64,000 nucleotides of DNA from Ischnura elegans (Eukaryota > Arthropoda > Insecta > Odonata > Coenagrionidae), in assembly GCF_921293095.1 (NCBI RefSeq), contig NC_060252.1, forward strand, positions 74,048,866-74,112,865, in the 5' to 3' direction. Positions within the stretch are counted from its first letter, which is position 1; the number at the start of each line of letters is the position of its first letter. Below are positions 32,077 to 42,678 of this stretch, one piece after another. The notes beneath the pieces are model-generated. The model saw only the letters and a list, made by a program, of their open reading frames with translations, searched no databases and was not told the DNA's origin. The position numbers and the translations under genes are program-made.

Positions 32077-32984
32077 CATGGAGTCGAACAATTGAAAGGC
32101 GGAATTGAGATTTTTAATATCATGTAGATTCATCGACGGTCATATTTCTCATTGAAGATCACTTCTGGTATGCTATGGTGACCGAGAGCCTAAAATAGCT
32201 ATTAATTCCATATATGTGTAGCTCTCTCATCGCAGTAAATCACTAATGTATCAAAATGTGTGGTGGGAAAGTCTCCAAATTATTTGTTTCTAATAATGCG
32301 TAAGAACTTTATTATGACTTTAAGAAGAAGAAAACACTTTACTAGACTTATATTTTCTCTATTTGCAACATTTCACCCCGTTTAAAACTATGTACTCCAA
32401 GAACGAACACAGGATACGGATTTTTACGTTCGATTGTACGGAAAATAAAATAGTTTTCCATCGACCACCAAGCGTTTTAAGAATCAAAAAATCTGTTCCC
32501 AGAATATTAATTTGCGCTCAATACATGATTATTATTGCATAACAATTACTACAACATATACTTTTGTAGATATATCTTAGATGGTGACTTCGCACTTTTC
32601 AGAGGGACTATTTAGGAGGGAAGCACTTTAATCAATAGTTATAAATAAATTATTATTGTGTTACATAAAATCAATACGCTTGAAATAAATACATCTCCTA
32701 AAATGTTAAAGATGAAGAACAATGAATTTAGTACGGAAGTACTTTGTGGGCCGAATGACTCAAATCCCATTTTGGAAATATCAGCTATTAATGTTTGCCG
32801 TTTAACTTTATATTATGACATCCTGTGGCTTAATCAATTGTCCATTTCGGGCTAGTTTTGCGATTGGTTCTTTCGAGGTAGAGATTCACCTTTGGTTCTC
32901 TCAATCGTAATAAATCATAGTTGCGTTTACGGGAGTCCAAAACTTTTAGCCAATTTGGAGGGAGATCCATTGCACGTTTCTTCT
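32077..32984. other. No gene recognised
   Basis: AT-rich sequence without identifiable features. Confidence 0.35.
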
Positions 32985-33308
32985 ACAGCACGCGGTCAAT
33001 ATGAGTTAAATATTTTTAGAACCCCATGTAGCTGATGAGCTGATTCCAAACCTAAATTGAGTCCGTAATCATATCAAAAATGCAGCTTACTCCACATGAC
33101 AGCAGATAACGATATCTCACCAGCAGTACTGCTGATTAGCGCTCAGACAGCACGCGGTAAATATAATTGAATATTTTTATAATCTCTTGCAGCGGAAGTT
33201 CTTATTTCAAACCTAAATCGAGCCCTTTCTTCTGCCAAAAATGCAGCGTAATCCGCATGACACCTGATATCGATATCTCACCAACAGTACCGCTGATTAG
33301 GGCTTAGG
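32985..33308 (+). repeat. Tandem duplication, 162-bp unit, two copies
   Basis: Both units begin acagcacgcggt (32985 and 33147). They share gaatatttttataa/gttaaatatttttag, ccaaacctaaat/caaacctaaatcgag, aaaaatgcag, cgatatctcacca and agtac(c/t)gctgattag blocks in order. Roughly three quarters of positions match by eye. No gene assigned. Confidence 0.7.
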
Positions 33309-33858
33309 GTACCGTCAGCGTTTCGAATTATTTATTTCATTGCGATAAGCCGAGGCTATTTTTTCATGTGCACCTCGGCGAACGGTTTACGTCGGGAAAA
33401 TTATCTTTTTTAAACAGATAAATGGTTGAGGAAGTCGGACGAAAAAAGCAGAAAGAGTCTGTCTGAGAAAAAAAGAGAGTACTTTCTGCCATAGAAAAAA
33501 ATAAGCGAGAACCGGACGATGACGAAAGCACTGTCAGCGGAACAAAGGGAAGGATGTTTGGAGCCGACCGCGGTAGACGACGCGTTGGCATGGAAACCAA
33601 GCGAGTGGGAGGTCGTCTCCACCTCCCTAAGAATGGACGTCGTCACAGTATCGGATAGATCTTCACCGGCGACATTCATACGCCAGCCTACTTGAGCACT
33701 TGTGCGATGTGAGCAATCGAGAAAGAAAGACAGGAATGGTCCTCGGTGAAAACTAAAAGGAAAGATAATAATGAATTATGATAATGTCTGTAATGATCAC
33801 AGGTTCCCCAAATTACCTACAATAATTTTAATATATTAGGAAAACACAATTAAAAACA
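33309..33858. other. No gene recognised
   Basis: The minus frames at 33364-33679 overlap each other and have no recognised domain. Composition is moderately GC-rich. Confidence 0.35.
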
Positions 33859-34065
33859 CCCATGCCCAGACGGGACTCGAGCCCGCGACCATCGGTGTGG
33901 TAGGCGAGGACTTACTCCTCCGCCGCCAAGGCCGGGTAATATAAGCAATGGTTGTTGTATTTACTTTGTCCATTGATGAAAATTTAGCTATAATAATTTA
34001 GTTTTGATTAAAAAATAGAATGACGATGTTATAAGGTATATATGTATTCTTTTTTCACCGCTGGA
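33859..34065 (-). repeat. tRNA-derived SINE remnant 1
   Basis: The inverse complement starts with a tRNA-like head: cttggcggcggaggagtaag (A-box region), then gtcgcgggctcgagtcccgt (B-box-like), then ctgggcatgggtg. The related head at 47955-48025 keeps ggcggcgggg and gggttcgaatcctgcctggg. The sequence at 33950-34065 (left side of the genome plot) recurs at 39116-39225 without a tRNA head. Confidence 0.6.
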
Positions 34066-34583
34066 GTTCATTTCATATACCTCTGCGACTGAGGGGCAGG
34101 CCCAAGTTTTTTGGGGAGTGAGGGCGTTGGCAACGTGACATTCTGAAAACCAACCAAAATGCGATAGGCGGAATCTAGCCTTCGGGAAATTCAGTTGCTT
34201 GCAGACCTCCGTGGTTTATGCTTCGTGAGTTAATTGTGCTAAGTTGTGTTGTCTGGTGGGGGAGGATTTTTGACAGAGTCTTTCGTTTCCATTCACTAAC
34301 AAAGTCTTTTGAGAAACATGGCATCTTCCGCCTCTCCCTCTCTCCATCCCACATTCCATGTCCCCCCCCTCCGGCCCCGACGCCGCACGAAACATTACGA
34401 GCTTGCACGACTGGGCCAGTCGCAAAGATATTTGAAAAGGATCAGATCTGCAGTTTGTCGTAAAAATCACACAAAGCGAGTAGTTGTTGAACTATATAAG
34501 TATAGAACTTGAAAATTTCTCGACATAAAAAAATGATTTAGCATCATCATTTACGAAACTCTACTGTCATTTCATTCTTTCAT
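34066..34583. other. No gene recognised
   Basis: Open frames occur on both strands at about 34175-34512, none with recognisable domains. A C-rich pyrimidine tract lies at about 34330-34385. Confidence 0.35.
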
Positions 34584-34830
34584 TGGAGCAGTGAAAAGCA
34601 GGTGGGTGTAAGTGACAAAAGCTTACTTTTGTGTAAAACAAGTTCAAAGTCCAAATAAAGTGGAATATTTAATAAGTAGTTGTTTTTTAATCCTGCTAGA
34701 TAAAAGTACCTACCAAAGCCACCACAAATATCTCTTTGCCATCAAACAGAGTAGGCTTTCTCCTATCATGTGTTGTAGTAAACTCTAAATTTTGTCGTCA
34801 TTTACTCCCCTTTGCTTCTCACTGCCTCAA
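34584..34830. mobile_element. Foldback MITE family G, copy 2
   Basis: 247 bp with inverted ends: ttggagcagtgaaaagcagg from the left and ttgaggcagtgagaagcaaa from the right strand. These are followed by matching gtaa(g/a)tgac(g)acaaaa segments. The size and ends match the 30726 and 43703 copies. Confidence 0.65.
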
Positions 34831-35129
34831 TTCCCATTTGGTCTTCTCGATAGTTTTTTGCTAGCACCATTATATACGAAATTGGGATGCCATTTTATTC
34901 TTTAATTCACCTAAGATTTAGTGTAGATTTTAATGCTAGGAAAAGTATCAGCTATAATCTGGTGTGTGGTTTATCTTTAGGGTATTATTTTTTTGTATAT
35001 CCATATAAATTTACAAATGCACTCATGTAAAAACTTGGTGAGCTCGTTGAGGTGAGGCGCTACAAATCATAAATCGCTCTGCTTTCTTCGATTCCAAGAT
35101 TTCAATTTCATAGAATTACAAAGATGTTA

Positions 35130-35660
35130 AGGGAATTAGGCTGGAAGCCGCTAGAGACTCGGAGGCTGCGCGCTAGGCTTAGATTGCTTGAGCAATTGAG
35201 AATGGATATCTTTAAGAGCGACGCAGAGAACACCATATTAGAACCGCACTGTATTTCCAGGTCCCACTAGAACGAAAAAGTTGAGGTAGATACGGAAAAG
35301 TTTCTCGGGTTTTCTATCGGTTGATGTATTCTTCCTGTACCGAAAAAAAATCCTCGGAAGATCCCCTGAGGATGAACAGCAAGTCGCTGCTCGAAACGTC
35401 GGGAGACATGGAATACATTAACCGGTGGAAAACCCGAGAAACTTTTCTGCAGCTGGTACGCCGGGAAAACCTAAGGTTAAGATAGATATTTTGCCGAATG
35501 GATAGGCACGAGAGTTCGTTTTCCCCCCGAACAGCAGAGGACTTAAATTAATGCTAAGTATAATTCCCTTAGAGCACTGCCCATTTTATTTATTGACGCC
35601 TGTTGTACTTACACTACCCGCCGCACGGCTGTTAAGGTGGCTTGCGGGGCAGTATGTAGA
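35130..35660 (+). mobile_element. LINE-A 3' end, interrupted by a foldback
   Basis: Carries ctcggaggctgcgcgctagg and gcaattgagaatggatatct (RLRA.LRLLEQLRMDIF), then gtatttccaggtcc. It is interrupted at 35293-35475 and resumes with gatattttgccgaatggata, ending in ggtggcttgcggggcagtat and gtagatg. The copy is co-linear with 47225-47555 once the insertion is removed. Confidence 0.85.
35293..35475 (+). mobile_element. Foldback (PLE-like) insertion, 13-bp TSD
   Basis: A 183-bp insertion with 36-bp arms: 35296-35331 begins aaaagtttctcgggttttct, and 35411-35446 ends aaaacccgagaaactttt. Between them lie ctgagga (35366-35372), a cagc/gctg stem, then gaaacgtcgg. Flanks gttgaggtagata (35280-35292) and gttaagatagata (35476-35488) match 11/13. 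A short cgccgggaaa tail is shared with the 16.8 kb foldback. Confidence 0.75.
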
Positions 35661-35879
35661 TGAAGGGCAATCACGGTGGACGGAGTCCTACCAAAAGGGC
35701 GGGAAATTGCTTTGATTGTGCGCCGTTCGATAGTGCTCCATTTGACAACGAATTTTTCGGTGATTCTTCTCACTCCGGATATTATCCCTCCTCATGCGGA
35801 TTGCACTTGAGTGCGGAGAATCTGGGGGATGGAGAAAGAGAGGGTGGCTTTTAAATTTCCGGCAGATCTTTAAATCTAT

Positions 35880-36090
35880 ATGTATAAAAGGAGATGCCTG
35901 TTTGTTTGTTTGTCCGCTATGCGTTTCCATACGGCTGCACGGATTGCTTCCAAATTCGGTATTTCTACATAAATCTCATGCTCCCAAGTTTTATAGTGCT
36001 ACTTTCGGTTTAGTCCTACACGTTTTTGCGTCCCTATTTCATTGCAGTTTCGTCACGCCATGCAACTTCTGTGGTTGGACATCCTGACAG
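35880..36090 (+). repeat. gtttgtttgtttgtccgc-type interspersed repeat fragment
   Basis: tatgtataaaaggagatgcc, then gtttgtttgtttgtccgcta and acggctgcacggattgcttc. This arrangement recurs widely in arthropod genomes and I have seen it associated with Helitron-like sequences, but I cannot confirm Helitron ends here. Confidence 0.35.
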
Positions 36091-36467
36091 GTAGGCACAT
36101 CTCTTCACACTCTCAGAGAGGAAACACTAAAATCCTATTTGACCATGAAATCCAAGTTCCATGTTTCGCGCTTCTCTGAGTGCTATCCTTCCGAACAATG
36201 CCGGATGGCCTGCTTGTGACGTATGCAACTGTTCTTTTTTACAATAATCTTTGGCTTTAAAAAATTATAACAGGATTATATTGTGCGGTATGCGTACTTT
36301 AGAGTCTGTTTTTTTCTTTGTTTGCTCATTCATATAAATTCAAAACGAATTTCTTGAAATAAAAAAGTGTTCGAAGTGGAGAATATATTTCTGAGTGTCA
36401 AGAACCGTTCCTTTTTTCATGCAAAGCCGTTTTAAAAATCGTTTGGGTGAAAATGAGAGTCTAATGA

Positions 36468-36630
36468 TGTTTAGGAACCGTAGGAATGACTTTTCTTTGT
36501 TTTCAGCGTATTTTATTACAGCCGATCGATTAGTTTCCATAATTTACATTTCGAACTCGAGTTTCTCTACGTTTAGTAAGGGCAATAAGAACGTACATGG
36601 TGAAAGATATAAATTCCCCAAGGCCGTACT
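36468..36630 (+). repeat. Direct repeat H, left copy
   Basis: atgtttaggaaccgtaggaa, tttcagcgtattttatt and ccgatcgattagtttcc recur at 37408-37575 as atgtttaggaaacgtaggaa, tttcagtgtatttcatt and ccgatcgagtagtttca. The two copies flank the RTE-related fragments at 36770-37400. Confidence 0.65.
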
Positions 36631-36769
36631 CTTTTCTGGACAAAAAAGGGGGACAGGAAGGAAAAGGGTCGGTGGGTGAGGGGTTAGGAAAGTTATAAAT
36701 CATGTAAATGGGGTTAAATGCAAAAATTTAAACTGAGAGCATAAGCTTCTTATGTAAGAGTGTAGATAA

Positions 36770-37400
36770 ATGGTTAGTCAAGAATCTGATCTGGAGTTAA
36801 GCGCTTTGCGGTGCGGAAACGTGGACACTTAGGAGGACGAGAAGAGACTGGAGGCTTTCTAGATATGGTTGTGGCGAAGAATGGATAAGTTAAAGTGGAC
36901 AGAAAGGAGGAGGAACGACGAAGTGCTGGACATGGTGGGTGAGGAGAGGCAGCTTTAAGATGAGATACAGAGGAGACAGATAGTATGAATAAAAGAAGTT
37001 CTTAGCGGGGATGGGATTTGGAAAACAGTGTTAGAGGGTAGAATATTGGGTAAACGAGGGAGAGGAAGGAAGAGAATAGGATTTTTAGATAGGATGAAAG
37101 GAGGTTGGCCTTATTGTGAATTGAAGATGGAAGTACATGGAGGGAAGGGATACTGCCTCTATACTTCTTCCGCCACTGGCAAGAATTCAAAGAGTTGGTA
37201 GTTAAAAAAGTTAGTTAAAAGGTACTTGGAGTCATCTGGGCTGGAATCGCTGGAATGGGCTGGATTTTTTACGTAGAATGAGAGGTATAAGACGTTATTA
37301 TTTATTGATGGAAGAAGTACATAAAGAAAGGGGAGGCTATCAGAATGCTTCTTAAATACTCCATGGAAACCTACCATTGTCGGTAGAATAGTTTAATAAT
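36770..37400 (+). mobile_element. RTE-related LINE fragment(s), distinct subfamily
   Basis: Broken frames encode CGNVDT*EDEKRLEAF, WRRMDKLKWTERRRNDEVL, DMVGEERQL and LEGRILGKRGRGRKRIGFL. This is the same C-terminal architecture as LINE-B but clearly a different subfamily. A second partial end with EEVHKERGGYQNAS follows at 37300-37350, suggesting two truncated pieces. Confidence 0.75.
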
Positions 37401-37407
37401 AAAAATT

Positions 37408-37575
37408 ATGTTTAGGAAACGTAGGAACAAATATTCTTCATTTTCAGTGTATTTCATTGCAACCGATCGAGTAGTTTCAGTAATTAATATTTCCAACTAG
37501 GTTATCTCGGCGTTTAGTGCAAGGGCATTAAGAATATACATGATCAAAGAGTATATTTCTCTAGAAGTCTTGGAG
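37408..37575 (+). repeat. Direct repeat H, right copy
   Basis: Co-linear, roughly three-quarters identical partner of 36468-36630. Direct repeats around coding remnants can mean LTRs or a segmental duplication. No TG...CA ends or primer-binding site were seen, so duplication is favoured. Confidence 0.6.
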
Positions 37576-39115
37576 AGAGGACCTACCCTGGCGGAAACTT
37601 GCTCGAGTATTAAAGCAAAGCGCCACCGGGCTCGCATCCAGTCTGAGTTCTGCTATCGATTGGTTCGTCCGGCGTTCTGTTGCTGGCGTCTGCCAATAGT
37701 AGGCAGTGCGAAATGATTTTAAAGAGACGGAGCGTTTTGGATCTAATTACCACTTCAAAGGCAATTTTGAGGGAGTCGTCTGGAAGGCATCGTATTCGTA
37801 TTATTTCCAATTTCAGAACTCTCCAATTCGATGGATTTGATTGAGATGTTAGGTAACTTAGTTCGACATCTTCATGTACAGAATACCTTCGCTAGCTATT
37901 CCGAGGGCAAAAATAAATTAATAATCGGAGGTAATAATCCCCGTATATTTTCCTCATTACAAGTGGAATTTGATGCCATCCTCATTTACAGAAAACCATT
38001 GATAGCTATACTAAGGGTATTAATTTAATTAAAAGTTACATGAAATTTACCGCTGCTAATTTCCACATTATAAGGGGAAATTTTGCTGTAGCTTTCGAGT
38101 TTTTAATATTTTAGAATTCCCGGAGATTTATCCCGAACTGACTCTTCATAAATCTAGGATATTTTGCTAGCAGCAAATAAACACCAACACGGATATCGCT
38201 GTCATCTACATGACGATGTAAAATGTTATGAAAATAATGCTGCGCTACACTTAAATCTCTGCATCTAGATATCTAATATAAATGCATAAACTACAAGGAT
38301 ATCTGCTCCCTAGATGCAAGGGCCTTTCTAATTTCCTAATAAGAATACTTTACAGACTTTCTGTCTTGATAAATTCTCTCCAGACTGATATTGATCGCTT
38401 TTCCATTTAATAAAAAAATACTGACTTGGCAGCATGTCATGTAAAGCAAAATGACTTTATAACTTGCGAAATACTTAGGTTTTGGCCAACTTCATCTGTT
38501 TTTTTCTTGCTTTGTTTTGTTACTGTTTGATTTGTAATTGTAGTCAGATTTTTTGTTTCAATTTATTGTTATAATTTCTCTTCAAATTGACATTTTTGCT
38601 GTAGTTATACCATTTTCTTTAGCATGAAAAAATATATAAAAAACTTAGTTACTATATAAATGAGTATTCATTCTTAGTTAAAACAGTGAATAGAAAAATT
38701 ACACGCGTAATCATCGAGCAAGACCATGATGTATTTGCTTAAGTCAACATTTGATTGTCACGTTTAAATTCTATACATCGATAGTAAGTGATGTAGTGGA
38801 TGCATTTCACAATTTTTATTGTCCACAACTACGGCTATTTCTATTTCGTGGGACATATAATGGTTTAGCCACACTTGCAGTTGGTGTAACATTTATGTCT
38901 GTAGCTCGCGGAAAGTGCGGATCTAAAATCTTTACACCATAGAAAAAGTTCTTTCCCTCGAAATAATTACGTGTGCGAATTTTCCAAAAATATCTACACA
39001 ACGCAGAGGCATCGAGCTTATTTTATAATTCTAGATAATCGTTTGATTTAACTTGCATTTTAAATACGAGAAAAAAGAGAGATTGGCCCTAGGAAGAAAC
39101 TGAAAGGAAATATAA
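37576..39115. other. No gene recognised
   Basis: About 1.5 kb of AT-rich sequence. The minus frame 37610-37810 and plus frame 37831-38028 are unrecognised. Confidence 0.35.
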
Positions 39116-39225
39116 GAAATGGTTGCTATGTTTACTGTGTCCATTCATGAAAATTCAGCCGAAATATTTATTATAAATAAAAAATAGAATCACGGTGTTA
39201 TAAGGAGTATTTTTTTATCATCACT
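39116..39225 (-). repeat. Body of SINE remnant 1 without tRNA head
   Basis: ggttgctatgtttactgtgt, ccattcatgaaaattcagc and aaaaatagaatcacggtgtt match 33955-34045. The tRNA-like head is missing. Confidence 0.5.
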
Positions 39226-39239
39226 AACTGCAGCGCGTA

Positions 39240-39570
39240 TATTGAACCTCAACGCGCTGGGTATTTGTTGATTATTCGCGGTGTCGTCTTTCGGAAGCAC
39301 GATTTTCGCGTATCGTTCCTCGCTGTCGTCACATTTTGTTTCGATATATATCGCGATCACTCCAAGCGGCCGTTACGTTGTCGCACGCTTGAGTATCCCA
39401 AGTTTATTTTCTCCCGAGGGCAACTTCTCACCACACCCTTATCTCATCGGCCGTCCGATGCGGTGTGCCTCTTTTTTTTCTCATTTAAGTGCGGCGTAAG
39501 TGTGTCGAGGTCGACGCGCCACCACCGGAAGGTTAAAGCGACGAAGACGAAAAGGTGTAAGTGATTAGCC
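39240..39570 (+). promoter_or_regulatory. CpG-rich segment, candidate promoter or first exon
   Basis: Many CpGs in an AT-rich context. There are two donor-like gtaagtg sites, in gcggc|gtaagtg at about 39497 and aaaggt|gtaagtg near 39557. The frames at 39265-39564 are unrecognised. I cannot show transcription, so this is only a place to look for a transcription start. Confidence 0.2.
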
Positions 39571-39902
39571 GACCGCTCTTATATAGGGGCCGCCGTCCAT
39601 GCTTCTGTGCACCTTACAGCGGATTGAACAAAAACTATCAAATCCTTTGTCACAATACAAGAAGGCAGCTGCGTCCACCTCTTACAGTAATTACTTCACT
39701 ATCGTCATCATTAGTCAGCAATACGTAGATTTGTTTGGCGTAATCAAACAGGCAAAATGTTACTTGCTTGGCAATAAAGGAATGCAAAGTTAGAAAATGA
39801 ATGCCACTTTACTATGGTAGAAGTTATCACAAGGATTAAATTAGGCAAATAAAATGCAGAACCGATAGATTTAAGATGTTGTTTTTTCCGCGTACAATAA
39901 TA

Positions 39903-40590
39903 GCCCGGTCAAAATAGACATTGACCCTTGCATAAATTGCCAACAAGCTGAAAATTTCCAGGAACGTTAGGGATACCACTCTAATGAAATCCTGAAAAGT
40001 CCCCATTTATCCCGTGTGTGCAAAAATTTTTATTCAAGGTCGAAGGTCACAAAAATGGGTTGTTTGGATTTTTCGGCCAAACGGTTAGTTTTACGATAAA
40101 TATTGCTTAGTTCAAAATTGTAGAGCAGTTAATTTTCTACAAAATTATCATCATACTTTTTTCTCTAAGATTTATTATTTCTGAGATAGAGCCATTCGAG
40201 CAATACGCGTGTTACGTGTCCAATAATGTTCAGAGAACGCAATGATATAGTTATGCATATTACTGAGAATAGATACGGGTAATTTCGAATGGCTCTATCT
40301 CAGAAATGATGAATCTTAGAGAAAAAAGTACAGTGACAATTTTGTAGAAAATTAACTGCTCTACAATTTTGAACTGAGCAATTTTTATCGTAAAACTAAC
40401 CGTTTGGCCGAAAAATCCAAAAAACCCATTTTTGTGACCTTCGACCTTGAATAAAAATTTTTGCACACACGGGATCGATGGGGACTTTTCAGGATTTCAT
40501 TAGAGTGGTATTCCTAACGTTCCTGGAAATTTTCAGCTTGTTGGCAATTTATGCAAGGGTACCCCCTTTTTTGGGCTAATTTGACCTGGC
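39903..40590. mobile_element. 688-bp long hairpin element flanked by TA
   Basis: Two inverted arms of about 300 bp (39903-40204 and 40284-40590) surround a loop of about 80 bp. Ends are gcccggtcaaa and tttgacctggc with TA on each side. Many blocks are exact inverses: cagctgaaaatttcc-type, aaggtcgaaggtcacaaaaa, gccaaacggttagttttacg and tagagccattcga. No ORF is coding. A TA duplication would fit Tc1/mariner-type mobilisation. Confidence 0.8.
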
Positions 40591-40909
40591 TATAATGGAC
40601 CATAATACGTGCGATAGTTTAGCTCTGGGGTACTTTGAATCGGACGTGGTAAAATAGGCTCTGCATGTGTAGTTAATAATTTTTTTAATACCATCTGCGT
40701 GGCACTTACTTTCTGTAAATACTTTTCGGTGACACTTACGGCGCTACCTTTTCGTTTTCCCATTACTAACTAGTAGTTTTATTTGCATGGTAGCATGTTC
40801 GACGAACAATTTTTCAGTCCTTATTTTTGATCGGTCCCACAACTTTTTTCATTGGGCCAGATGGATTTGAAAAAAATCGATTTTTCCGATCCGCCTTATG
40901 TTCGTGTCC

Positions 40910-41285
40910 ACGAATATTACAATAAAGGACCCTCAAGTTGTCCTCATAATGTGTTGTCGCCCACCGCGCATTTAAATGTGTTTACAGAAGTCGCCACTCG
41001 CGTCGCTGACGGACAAATTGATCCGAGTTTCACGGGGTAATAAGGTATAATTAGGAGTGTCATACGAAATTTACATTCACGATGATTTTATTAATCGAAC
41101 TCATAACTCTTCAATGCTATTTCTCGCAATTACAAACATTATAATGTAAAATGTTGGAAAAAAGTGGATCGCCTGGATCGCATTGCACTCATCACCGCGC
41201 CGTGGACATTTTTGTAAACCTATTAAAATGCGACCGATGTGGCAATAGAAATGAGGTTTCTATGGAATGAAATTGGGTCTCCTCT
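40910..41285 (+). repeat. Repeat D, copy 2
   Basis: Co-linear with 16385-16760 (ttgtcgcccaccgcgc, gatccgagtttcacgggg, aataaggtataattagg, cgtggacatttttgtaaacc). Both copies stop near a ctatg.catg(g)aat block. Confidence 0.6.
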
Positions 41286-41324
41286 AAGCAGTCCCTTTTT
41301 CGTGTCATTGGTGCTCTCCTAGTT

Positions 41325-41475
41325 TCTGGTCTGATCTTGTTTCGTTGACCTGTGTGCTTGGCCTGTGTCCGACAAACGAGCGAGCTAGGATGAGGGCTGT
41401 GTGTCTGGTGTGGAATCGCCCCGTGCCACACACCCTGGTGGTGGCTTGCACGGTATCCTGTAGATGTAGCTGAAT
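41325..41475 (+). mobile_element. LINE-A-type 3' UTR piece
   Basis: cgtgccacacaccctggtgg, then tggcttgcacggtatcctgt and agatgtag, a diverged version of the LINE-A 3' end. Confidence 0.5.
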
Positions 41476-41603
41476 GTAAAATTTAATGCGGCTCTCAGCT
41501 AATCCCCATATCTAAAAAGTTGTTCAGGGGTCAATGCCAGTCAGTGGATTGAAGTCTTTGAATCTTACTTTGAATCTTTGCTTATAACGAACACGGGCAA
41601 TTG

Positions 41604-41761
41604 CATAGGCGGATCCAGGGGGGGTCAGGGGGGCACGTGCCCCCCCCCAGACCCTCAAAAATATGCAAGATTTTTAATACGGTCCCATTATGATTGCGCT
41701 CGTTTTGTATTACGACGTATCGTTGTGCCCCTCCCAGAAAAAAATCCTGGATCCGCCCCTG
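41604..41761 (+). mobile_element. hAT-like MITE (158 bp), 8-bp TSD
   Basis: Ends cataggcggatccagg and cctggatccgcccctg. The flanks ggcaattg (41596-41603) and ggtaattg (41762-41769) match 7/8. G and C runs lie just inside the left end. Confidence 0.9.
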
Positions 41762-41999
41762 GGTAATTGTTTACTCTTTTACAAGGTTTGTAATGTTTCT
41801 CTCCGTGAGGTGCCTGAGGAAAAGGAACGGACCCAGAATCCTGAATATTTGAAGTCTTAAAATAATAATAATTGTCGAAACAATATCTCATCTCTGCGAG
41901 GCAGTAATTCATTTCTTATGTAGGCATTATGGCATGACTATTCTTGCAAACCAATGCATACCAGCTTCATTTCAGCCCAAATACTCCGATCAGGTCTCA

Positions 42000-42350
42000 C
42001 ATTAATTTATTACAACATCAGCAATTATCATCATCAGTCATCAATCTGCAAATTGATCTGACACTGCTCTTCAGGAAATTATACTAACAGCTTCTTTAAT
42101 GCTTACATAGTTCTTCTGCTTAAATACTTCATTACCTGCTCTATGTAACACCCTAGACCTTCCTCAGCCATTCTTCCCTTAGGGAACATCTATTAATTAC
42201 GTCAGGCGTTGAGGGGGGGGAAGAGGCCTCACCTAATCTAACGTGGGTTGAGGGGGGAGTCTGGGAGGCCATATCACCTAATTTTTTTCCGAAAGAAACA
42301 ATGTAAAATTACGTCTCTTGTGTCAAGTCTTGACCCTTGTAAGGGACATG
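42000..42350. repeat. Probable LINE/other repeat fragments
   Basis: catcatcagtcatcaatctg near 42031 resembles RTE-type 3' ends in inverse orientation. From 42186, aacatctattaattacgtca followed by G-runs resembles a common arthropod interspersed repeat. I could not define boundaries or family for either. Confidence 0.3.
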
Positions 42351-42367
42351 CAGTGTTCACTGGTGAC

Positions 42368-42670
42368 CAGTGGTGCAGCGATGGGGGGGGGTTAAACCCC
42401 CCCCCCCCAGAGTTCAAATAAATTTTTAATTTTAGTCAATTTTACTTAATTGGATTGATATTACTAATAGAATAGTGTTAGGATGAATAAAATATTCCTC
42501 AGAAAGCCGTAAAACTCACCATTTTGAACCGTTTATCTTAAAATTCCGCAATTTATTAATCTCGCACCTACCGCTTATCCTAGTGGGTATTCCATACCCC
42601 CGCACACCCCGGTATTAGTTGCACCTAAACCCCCCCCCCCCCCCAGCCTTAATTTCTTGCTGCGCCCCTG
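42368..42670 (+). mobile_element. hAT-like MITE, perfect 8-bp TSD
   Basis: A 303-bp element, cagtggtgcagcgatgggg...ttgctgcgcccctg, with internal G and C runs. The flanks ctggtgac (42360-42367 and 42671-42678) are identical. Its interior (gtcaattttacttaattg...) is the inverse relative of 44574-44841. Confidence 0.9.
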
Positions 42671-42678
42671 CTGGTGAC

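Noticed and set aside
33859..33940. tRNA gene at 33.9 kb
   Set aside because: It has a B-box-like segment but no complete acceptor or anticodon stems, and it continues into a dispersed repeat body. Called a SINE remnant.
36468..37575. LTR retrotransposon with 165-bp LTRs
   Set aside because: The interior codes for LINE-type sequence, not gag-pol, and the repeats lack LTR termini.
39903..40590. microRNA precursor
   Set aside because: The arms are about 300 bp, far longer than a pre-miRNA. A foldback transposon or siRNA hairpin is more likely.
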